Below, one piece after another: positions 49,861 to 60,300 of a stretch of DNA of 64,000 nt. The notes below the pieces were generated by a model. The model saw nothing but the letters and a program-made list of their open reading frames with translations. It did no database searches and had not been told where the DNA came from. The translations under genes and the position numbers were made by a program. This DNA comes from Plazaster borealis (lineage: Eukaryota > Echinodermata > Asteroidea > Forcipulatida > Labidiasteridae), in the NCBI GenBank assembly GCA_021014325.1, contig CM037472.1, positions 12,075,063 through 12,139,062 of the forward strand. Reading direction: 5' to 3'. Each line of letters begins with the position of its first letter. The stretch's first letter is position 1.

Positions 49861-50049
49861 TGTGCGCAGACTTGTGCAATGTCCTGAAATTAATCGCGAA
49901 GATGTGCGCAGATCTGTGCAATGTCGTGAAACTAATCGCAAATATGTGCGCAGACTTGTGCTATATCAAGAAATTAATCGCAAAGATGACTACCGCAACA
50001 TGACGAGCACAAGTCTGCGCACAGTTGCGATTAATTTCACGACATTGCA
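49861..50049. repeat. 42-bp tandem repeat (three units) facing an inverted unit
   Basis: TGTGCGCAGA begins units at 49861, 49903 and 49945. 50005-50049 is the same unit inverted (AGCACAAGTCTGCGCACAGT, ATTAATTTCACGACATTGCA). The last direct unit and the inverted one could form a hairpin with a loop of about 20 nt. Confidence 0.9.
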
Positions 50050-50543
50050 TGAAAATTGTTTTTATGTTAATTGTAACAAAAGTCATAATCTCACATAAAT
50101 TTCGGCGAAGAAGTCTTATATTTGATGCAAAATATTTACTCCATTATTGTGGAAAAATCTTGCAGCGAAATGACGTCAGAAAATATGACATGCAGCTTTC
50201 TTCAATCAACACGCAGGGTACAACAAACAATGAGAGCTCTGCAGTTTACCAGCATAAAATGCAGCATTGCACAGCTACACAGACGGTTTGTGCGGCCCAC
50301 TGAGATCTATATTGTTACTGCCCGGGAGGTTCGAACTCCTTCCATGGTCCTTTATGCACTAACTTCCAGTGAGATGAAGGTCAAAATAGAATCATCTACA
50401 GATGATGTCATGTAAAGACTCACCCATGAACATGATGAACTATATGCATGGCATGAACCTTCCTGTAGTCCGAGTAATTTTCCATTTTTAAGGGGCTCCC
50501 TATCATCAGCACAGGATCTGTCACAGAGGGTTTAGTGATGCTA

Positions 50544-50693
50544 GGGTCGATTTCACAAAGCACCGAGATTCATCTTTTAGATGAGTTTTCAATATTGCCG
50601 TAGTGATTTGTATTGAGACATCACACTTTTCTTAGCAAATTAAGATTGATACACATTAAGATAGATCTTAACTCTTTGTGAAATCGGCCCCCT
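50544..50693. mobile_element. Family F inverted-repeat MITE, intact
   Basis: Ends GGGTCGATTTCACAAAG and CTTTGTGAAATCGGCCCC are inverted repeats about 150 bp apart. Interior AGATTCATCTTTTAGATGAG, TAGTGATTTGTATTG, GATTGATACACAT. This is the uninterrupted reference for the split copies at 34792 and 53406. Confidence 0.8.
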
Positions 50694-51027
50694 GGACTTG
50701 TGACAAGCCACCAACCATGACAATACATGAATGGTCTCTCAGTCTCATTCAATATTGACCACAGTCAATGGCACTTGAAGTCAGCCATAGAGCTAACCTT
50801 TTGTGACAAAATTTTGATAAAAGCTGACAAAGTTACATCCTTTGGAAGAGCAGATTCATTTTTTTCCTTTTGTTTTCATACGCCATGTAACCAACCTGAA
50901 AAATTGAGGATCCATCAATTTAGAGGATCCCATTTTATTTACTGAAAACAATCAACAAGTATTTTAATAATTTTGTCAGAGATTTGGTACACAAAAACTT
51001 CCTTAGTTCAATTTTGTACACTTTTGC

Positions 51028-51210
51028 GTGCTTAATTCATTTGTGGCAATTGAAATAAGAAATAGTGAGAGGGGGAGGGGGCTTTCAATGCTTTTTCTTG
51101 ACTTTGACAGTATTTCAGGCAGAAATATTTATCTGGAGGATTGGTGTAATCAAACAGTTTTCACATTGAAACTGACCAAGTTTATTTTCAATAATTACCA
51201 ATCCAATACT
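51028..51210 (-). mobile_element. Family E remnant
   Basis: GGCAATTGAAATAAGAAATA, TTGACTTTGACAGTATTTCA and GGCAGAAATATTTATC match family E in reverse order. It abuts the pyrimidine tract before slc25a21 exon 1. Confidence 0.45.
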
Positions 51211-51255
51211 TTGTATTTAAATCTGGGTTTTTGTTTTCTGCTTCTTCTTCATCAG

Positions 51256-51283
51256 GACACAGTAAGATACACATGACATAACA
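51256..51283 (+). other. slc25a21: slc25a21 5' UTR tail after a probable splice acceptor
   Basis: A long pyrimidine tract (51226-51253) ends in CAG at 51253-51255, followed by 28 bases to the ATG (51284), which has A at -3. This has the form of a 3' splice site, so the transcript probably starts in a non-coding exon somewhere upstream in the 43 kb gap. I cannot locate that exon. Confidence 0.5.
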
Positions 51284-51356
51284 ATGTCTAAAGAAGTGAC
51301 TGTGCGTGGCAGGATGAAGGAGGCAGGCCAACAGATAGCCGCTGGAGGTTCAGCAG
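51284..51356 (+). CDS. slc25a21: slc25a21 coding exon 1
   Basis: Encodes residues 1-24 (MSKEVTVRGRMKEAGQQIAA then GGSA) plus one base of codon 25. Donor is CAGCAG/GTAATT. The QQIAAGGSAG block begins carrier helix 1. This exon is too short for simple ORF scanning; it was placed by homology to the carrier N-terminus and by phase with exon 2. Confidence 0.93.
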
Positions 51357-54300
51357 GTAATTAAATAATGTGTGACTTACATTGAGAACAATGTGTATTC
51401 CTCACAACAAACATCATGTTACCATATTTACATAGTAGTAGGAAATACGCTTCTTGTAATCATGGCACTGAAGCATTAGGAAGTCACATTCCACAGTTGG
51501 CATGGGAATGTCATAACTAGTACAAGTATAACATTTTATGACTTTGGGTGTGATCCCTGGTTATTAGTATTGTAGTCGAGACAACAAATAGGATGGAGAA
51601 CATGGAGAACATGGACAACAATTGAATGGAGATCATTTCTGTGTCTTTTTTTTCTGGGTGTTTTGGTTTGTATTTATCAAGCGAATTAGGACGCTAGGCC
51701 GACAGAAATGAAAATTTTAAGTGACACATCATGAAGACTGGAAAATTGAGACTTGACCTGAAAAACTTAATAAATAATAATAATTTATTAATTTATATTG
51801 CGCCCATTCCATAAAATGTACACAAGCTCATAACAAAATAATTATACAGAGATTAAAAATGCTAACACTTGGTAAAGTAAGGAAATACAACAATCCATAA
51901 AAATTAAAACACAAGACGCATTACAGGACTTCCCAAATAGTAAAAACAAAAAGCATTAACATAAATACAGTAGAACCAAAAATGTACATTTATTAAAAAG
52001 CTTCTTTAAAAAGATAAGTCTTTAGAACAGATTTTAAAAACTTGATGACAACTCTGGTGCAACTGCATCTTCCTCCATAACCAGCACACATAGGATTCAA
52101 ACCCAAGGTACAATCTGACAATTTAACCGCCAATCTTGGCAACGTTTGTTTATTATATAAACACTATATAAAGAAATTGCATACTGTGAATTTTAGTATT
52201 ATCATCTTTCTTATAAATAATAATAATAATAGCAGCTCTTATATAGCGCAATTCCAAAAATGATCATTGCGCTACACAAACAAACGAGAACATCAGCAAT
52301 GTGAACACACTAAAATAAATGGGTGTTGAGATTGCTCTTGAAAGCATCAACCGTTGGTGAGGATCTTATGGATCTTATTGCATAAGATAAGACTTTTATT
52401 GCTATACACATTGCATGATTATATTTATCTACACAGGTCTAGTTGAGGTCAGCCTGATGCATCCTCTTGATGTCATCAAGACAAGGTAAGCTGGTATGAG
52501 AGGTCTCAGGGTTTCCTCAAACCTTGAGCCTTCTTGGATGAAGTAAAGCAGTCACCAAAGGGAGTCCACATTGTGTCCAGTCTTGTAGTTTTGTATTTCT
52601 GGTGATGCACAGAGTCTGTAAACCTGAATTTTTGGGTGGCATGGGTAAAGTGCTCCCCTCTCACCACTGTGGCCCTCGTTCAATTCCCGGCTACGGCCAC
52701 ATGTGAGTAGAATTGTGCATTGGATTCTCTCCTAGGTCACACAGGTTTTTCTCTGGGTCCTCTAGTTTTCCTCCCTCTGAAAAAAATCAAACACTATTGA
52801 TCGCTAGCTGTGCTTCGTTGTCATTATATGGGTCGATGTGGCTGGCTGCCAAAGGCGCCCTTGCATGCCTGAGGCTTGACCACATTGTAGCCGTGTTCTT
52901 CACAATTCAGCTTCTCAGCTGCGAGTAAGGATGATAAGCCTCCCAAATTAGTATTAAACATCTAGGAAGTTGTTGATCTTAAAGAAGGGGGACCCCAAGC
53001 CTGCAAGCTACTTTTCAAGAATGTTCACATTCATCAAATCTCATTTCTGGGTAAGATAAACTTACCTGAGAAGAGAATCTGTTGTTCTCGAAGTTATAAG
53101 CACATTCAGCACTCTTTTTTAAAAGGGGTGCTGCTGCATGGGCATTGAGTGAATCTGAGCAGAACTTCCATGACAGGTGAAGGCCTGAGTCACCCCTAGT
53201 CTTGGTCTTGATGCATCTTTAAGAATGTTCTCTCTGACAATCCGCTTCCTACATAGGAGGAAATGTCCTTCAGACTTGAAAAGTTACCTTAACCAATCAG
53301 GAGTGTCACTGAAGCATTCTATTCAAACTAGTTCTCAGGAAACATACTTGACACAATAGTTAGGTTAGAGATACAGATTATTTTGGGGAGAAGAAATTCA
53401 AGCCAGGCTCGATTTAACAAAACACTTAAGATTCATCTTAAGATGAGTTGTCAATAATGCCATGAGTGATTTGTCTTGTGACATCACACTTTGCTGAGCA
53501 ATAAAGATTGATACACATCTTAAAGGGTCTGTACACGTTTGGTAATGACTCTGAAAATTAGTGGCTATAAAAACTGACTTGGTAAGAAGTACAGCAGCTT
53601 TGGATAGAATAAAAGCATTTTGTGAAACTTTTCACTTCGAAGTATTGCGGTTATGGAAAAATATATCACTTTTTGTCCCCCAAAATTTGAATCTGAGAAG
53701 CGTTACTGCAGTAACGTTTCTCAAATTGTGTATTCCAATTGCAGATGATTCTTTCTGCGTGGACATAACCGCTCCAGATTTTCAGCAATATCTCAAAAAC
53801 GCTACCACCTTTTGAAATGAAATTTTCACAGGTTAGTTTTATGGTTAATATATACAACTATATAGGATTGAAACAAACAATGGGTTCCAACTACCAAATG
53901 TATACAGACCCTTTAAAATCAGTCTTAGCTCTTGTGAAATCGAGCCCAGGAAGCTTAAGAAGGAAAAGACAAAGGCGTATTTGAATTGTACTACTGATGA
54001 AGTATTGATCGGAGAAATAGTTGATTGAATTTATCCAAGTTACAATGAAATGAATTGCTTTAAATGAATAACACTCCACACTAATGACATCACTTTAGCT
54101 CAAAATACCCGGATGTCATACAAACATTCCACCACTCACGCGATCACCACATCAGCGCACCAGACCACAGTAGTACAGTCAGTACACAAGAGTAAACATA
54201 AAGCTTGGACATGTACACATGTGTGTGTTAAAGAAATTTGACACGATGTACAAGATCTAGGAACTGAGCTTCCATTTTGTTTACCATCAGTGTGGAGTGT

Positions 54301-57300
54301 TATTGCTGAACACAATCTAGGAAATATTGTAAACAGTTGTCTGATGTGAGTAGGCCTATAATAATAGATTGCATGATTTTCCTTTTTCCTGGTCTTTTTT
54401 TCTGTCTTTTGGGTTTTAACACTGCGGTCACCCCAAAGTTGTTTGGTCAAACTCGGAAGTGGTGACACACCCTGATGAAGTTGTTTTCTTTAGAACTCTA
54501 ACCAGCTAGGAGTCCCAAATCCTCCAAATTCAAGAAGTCGTCTGACGTTGCAGGATTTGGGATTTCAGGCCCAAAGAACAATTGCTTATTATTGGAACAG
54601 GCATACCAATCTTATCCAAGTCCAAACATGTGGGTGTTGAGTTACAGAGTTTATGGGGTGTCATGTGGCCGAGTGGTTTAGAGCATCGTATTCAAGTTCC
54701 TATGGTTAAGTCATCGAGATGTGGGTTCGAATCCCGGTCATGACACTTGTATCCCTGAGCAAGATACTTCACTATAATTGCTTCTTCACCCAGGGGTGTA
54801 AATGGGTACCTGCGTGGGTAGAGGTTGATATTAACGGTTTGAAAAGCCTTTGGAGCGCCACGGCAGCCCGGGCTGTATACTCCCCAGGGAGCTGAGAAAT
54901 ATTAAAGGAATGTTATTGGCCCAATGACTAGGGCACTAATGTAAAGTGCATTGATTTGTTATTGTAAAATGCGCATTGATACGTTATTGTAAAATGTGCT
55001 ATAGGGCCTATAAGAAGTAATTATTGTTAGTATTAAACAAGTGGAGTATTTGTGAGGATGTGAGAGGGTCTCTAGCAAAAGACGCTAGGAGGTTAGTGTT
55101 TTAACATTGTTATCTTGTTATGTTTCCATTCAGGTTTCAGATCCAGGGGGGGCCTCAAGGAGAGGTGTACGGCACATCAATGGTTGACCTTGTCAAGAAA
55201 ATGTACAGAACAGAAGGGTATGTTCTATTGTTGGATTAGTAAGAGACCACCGCCATTTCTGTCATCTTTCCTGTGTACAAACAGCAAGAAATGTATATCT
55301 CATAAAACCAAAAAGGGTAAAGACTAGATAGTTACCGATAAATGCCATCTTCAGGGCAACTTGGGTTTCTGCTTTGAGATGCATTAAGCTTGCTAACTTT
55401 GCTATTCATGCAAGGAATTCGATAAAACTCTTTCGCGCCGCATGCTGTTTTTTCGCATAAGTCATTGTACGTTCAAAATATCATGATCATTGCCCGTAAA
55501 GATGGCCGACTTTACACAGTGTGATGTCAATTGGGAACTATCTATTTTGCACTGCCGGCCTCAGTTTGGTTATATTTGATTTGAATCCAAGAAGACAAGA
55601 TGGCTGCATCATAATGCACAAGGATGAGATTCTTCTGAATGTTGTCGGAAATCCAACATTGCGATTATGAAAATTGAACTTAAAATTTCAGATCCAATTT
55701 TCAGCCTTGGATGTTTAATTTTTAGACATCTGACTTTGTCTTCAAAAATGTAACATCAAAATATAATGTGTTGATAGTTGAAGTAAAGGATGGTGAAAAC
55801 CCAACTATTGCGACTATGATGTTCACGATTCACACACAGACACTCTCTCTGAGGGACACGCACAAACGTGGTCACAATAAATGTGTTGGTAGTCTTTGTT
55901 ATCTTGCCCAGAACAAGCTAAAGCAAGAACCATCATATGCTAGCGGGTGCTTTCATAACAACGCGATAGAATGAGAGCATACACCCCCTCATTGGTGAAA
56001 TCTAATAGTGCATTGAAAACAAACCTAGTAATTGACTTGGTAACTAAGACTATCTATCAGCGCAAGCGCTGTGTAAAAAAAACATTCTAAAAGCAGTCAA
56101 AGCCCCAGGTGAAATCAGGCAGTCAAAAGAGGGCGCCCTTCATTGCTTGCTGTTCATGACACCATCTTGTAATTGGGTTTTCCTCCCACATCAAAAACAT
56201 TCTTAAAGCAGTCAAAGCCCCAGGTGAAATCAGGCAGTCAAAAGAGGGCGCCCTTTTTTGCTTGCTGTTCACGACACCATCTTGTAATTGGGTTTTCCTC
56301 CCACATCAAAAACATTCTAAAAGCAGTCAAAGCCCCAGGTGAAATCAGGCAGTCAAAAGAGGGCGCCCTTCATTGCTTGCTGTTCACGACACCATCTTGT
56401 AATTGGGTTTTCCTCCCACATCAAAAACATTCTAAAAGCAGTCAAAGCCCCAGGTGAAATCAGGCAGTCAAAAGAGGGCGCCCTTCATGGCTTGCTGTTC
56501 ACGGCCACAATCTTGTAATTGGTCTTTGTTTGGGATGCTGCAAATCACTAGACCGAACAACCACTGTACCAAACAAAATTCATGGATCCCGCTGTGTACG
56601 ATTTAGCAGCATTCTACCCAACCTCGTCCCCAGGGTGTGTCGAGGTGTACAAAATTCACCTGGGGCTTTGACCGCTCTGTATATCATTACATTATTATTA
56701 TTTATTTGCCGTAATCTTTTTGTAACTTTAATAATGTTTGCTTAAGATTCCATGTAATAAAGTTACATTTTTAACTTTATAATCCCAAGTATAGTGTCAG
56801 TGTTACATTCCAATGGTTCATTTTAACAGCTGGCCCCCTCTGAGTGCCGTCCTTTGAAAATTGCTCCTTATTTCTTGCACCTTCCTGTACGGACATCGCG
56901 CTCTGTCATATGGAAACGTGGAGGTCTATTCACAATCTGCATCTTCGGAGTAATTTGATCAAAGGGTTTCAAAACCTTAGATAACAGTTGGTTTTCCCTT
57001 CTATTCAATTGGGAAATAACGCTCGTCTGTCAATCTTGGTGTTCAGGTTTAGAGGTATATTTTCTCACCTTCCACCTCTAGGACCCCAGTTGGAATCACG
57101 CCAGGGGCACTATGTGGATTGGGTTTTCAGTCCCTGCCTGACTGCGTGGGTTTTCTCAGAGAATAATTCTCTGAGGGTTTTCCTCCCAAATCTGAAACTG
57201 AAACTTCCTTCCTTGTATTCTCTCCATAGGGTTTTTGGCTAGTACAGTGATTAAGTTTGCTTTTTTGAGAGTCCTTGGTTTCACAACCAGAATAAATGAA

Positions 57301-60300
57301 ATGAAATGAAACAAAATGAAATCTAAATTTTTTTCAACATTAAATGTTTCTTTCAACATTAGTAACACATGCTACTACTCTGTGTGTGCAATCCTTTGTA
57401 ATTGGTTATCACTATTTGGGGTGCAGTGTATCAACCCTCCTACATCTTTGCATTTGATGATGGTTTTGTTTGCTTTACAGAGCTCTTTCAGTCTACAAGG
57501 GAATCCTTCCTCCAATCTTAGCTGAGACACCCAAGAGAGCTGTCAAGTTTTTCACATTTGAGCAGTATAAATCTCTCTTTCTATTTGGTGCTCCATCCCC
57601 GACTGCACTGGTAAGTCCAACAGTACTGGAAGGCAAATGGCTAAAGTGGACCGCTTCCATATTCCCCTTAACCCTCCTAGCCTTGGTCAAAGTTTTCCAG
57701 CGAGTATATCAACCATTTACTGGCACCTTCGTATTGTGGCACAGCTGTGCGCAAAACTAACTGTGTAGCTGTGTTTACTGTGTTGAGACATTTATCGCAT
57801 GATACCATACTGCAGAATGGCATAGTTCGTCTATCATTAAAAACCACAGTGGCTGATATTGAATGGTCAGACAGTAGGAGGGTTGACTGTGTAGTGACAT
57901 TTACCACATGATATCATATAACAGGCTGTCATTGTAAATCTGTCATTCCAAACCACAGTGGATGATATTGAATGGTCAGACAGTAGGAGGGTTGACTGTG
58001 TAGTTACATTCACCACATGATATCATGTTGCAGGCTGTCGTAGTTTATCTATCATTCGAAACTGCAGTGGATGATATTGAATGGTCAGACAGTAGGAGGG
58101 TTGACTGTAGTTACATTCACCACATGATATCATGTTGCAGGCTGTCATAGTTTATCTATCATTCGAAAGTACAGTGGATGATGATGAATTGTCAGACAGT
58201 AGGAGGGTTGACTGTGTAGTTACATTCACCACATGATATCATGTTGCAGGCTGTCGTAGTTTATCTATCATTCAAAACCGCAGTGGATGATATTGAGTGG
58301 TCAGACAGTAGGAGGGTTGACTGTGTACTGTGTAGATGCATTCACCACATGATATATTGCAGGCTGTTATAGTTAATATATCAATCGACACCATAGTGGA
58401 TGATATTCAATGGTCACACAGTAAGAGGGTTAGAGTAGAGGCTGTTAACTTGATTTTCTAGAGGTCTCCAAAACTACACAATTTGTTTAATACCCTTCAA
58501 TTGTGATTTCTTCCTATTTAGACGTTTACGTTAGCGGGACTGTGTTCTGGTCTAACTGAAGGTGTCATCATCAACCCTTTTGAAGTGGTCAAGGTTCGAT
58601 TACAAGCTGAGAGACTTAAATTCTCACAGGTACTACAAAATTGTGTTTAGTATGGAAAGTTGTGTGCTTTGCCCAAAAACCATAGTTTCTGTTGAGTTGA
58701 AGAACTTTGTAACCGCTGAGTCAAAGGTTCACTTTGGTCAGCATTTTGCTGACTGGCAAGGACTTCAATGTCCATTTTACTGAATGGTCAAGACTTCAAT
58801 GTTTGGAGGGTTTTTTTCTGACATACATGACCATAGGGCAGCTCAGATGAGGGTAATAATTTTGATAGAATAGTAGGCATTATTATAAATTAATAACATT
58901 TCCCATAACAAGTGTATAAACCGTCTTTACAAAATCTTGGCTGGTATGGGAAAGGAACAGGTTTTCGATAAAGGCAGTAGGCACAAATCCATCCAAAGAG
59001 TTAATCCATTGATTGGTTGCAGTGCCTTTTGACTGGTTCCCCCGAATCATGACCACATGTACTCATGAATCAGTTGACTGTGTGTGCCCAATCTGCTATG
59101 CGTTTCACCACATGTGGCGTGTTGACATGACCACCGCCAAATACACACAGAAACTTAAACGCAAGTTTATAAGACTGCCGCTGTGTGTTGCGTAAGAGTT
59201 TTGAAGCGAACAGGATAAAGGCTGCTTTTTATAAACTAAATGTTAAATACATTTTTTTCTTATGTGTTAAACTTTCATTTGAGAGAACTAAATCACTGAT
59301 TAATTATATTTAGGTACAAGAATAAGTGAGTTTTTGTTGGGATGATCTTTTGTTACCAGCCCAAAGGCAGGATATTTCAGCTAGTTCAATTATTGTTTGA
59401 AGAAAGCTGTGATGATGTGTTATTGAAATCTGACTTTCTCTAGTCCCTTTTCTGATCTTTTTTCCTCCAGCAAACAAGTGCTTTCACATTAGCAAGGAGG
59501 GTGTTCAGAGAGAACGGCTTTGGGCGGGAAGGTTTCTACAAAGGACTTACAGCAACTCTAGGGCGACATGGTGTATTCAACATGATCTATTTTAGTTTTT
59601 ATCACAACATTAAACAGTACTTTCCAGAAGCAAAGGTAAAACTTCAGAATAACTTGTTTTCACTTATAAGAATGCATTGGTTTCTAGAAGAGAACAGTCA
59701 TTCAAACTATTAACTGCTAATAGCCCTCATCTTTTAACTTACCTGTTATAAGTCTCTGAAATTATTGTGCCACCCCCCCCCCCCCCAAGAAAACAGAATT
59801 TAAAGGAGACATGTTTGTTTTGCTTTGAAGCACCTTTGTTTGTATTTTTGTCGTATTTTGAAAGGAGAGAGATATGAGACAGGCTTATAAAATAATTTTC
59901 TTGTGAACTCCAGCATTTCAGACAGAAAGATATCTGTTGACAATTTCTTCAAGTTAAAGGATGTGTACAACATTGGTAACGTTGAAAATAAAAAAAGTGA
60001 ACAGATTTACAAATAACTTACATGGTGTAAAGAAGGTAATGGTGGAAAACTTCCCTTAAACATATTAGTCCTTGAAATGCTTTAGTTTTTTAGTATTGAG
60101 TAAAGCAATTAGTAATTATCCTGCAGGATAATTCAACGGCTATTTTGAAAAATTCGTTGAATGCTGCCCTCACACAACAAAATCTGAACTGATTACTTAT
60201 AGAAGTAGTAAAAACAAGTGTGGTTGTTTGTGTTTCAAGCTTCTTTTTTTTGTATTGTCTGTTTCTACAGTCTCCCAAGCTGGAATTTGGTCGCAAGTTT

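Noticed and set aside
49546..49941. 131-codon frame on the minus strand
   Set aside because: Partly derived from the 42-bp repeats; the rest has no family motif, splice context or start-site support.
54666..54740. Possible functional tRNA gene
   Set aside because: Boxes A and B are present, but acceptor-stem pairing is not apparent and the SINE body follows directly.
56173..56457. Repetitive 94-codon frame in intron 3
   Set aside because: Created by the 115-bp tandem array, whose period is not a multiple of three; non-coding.
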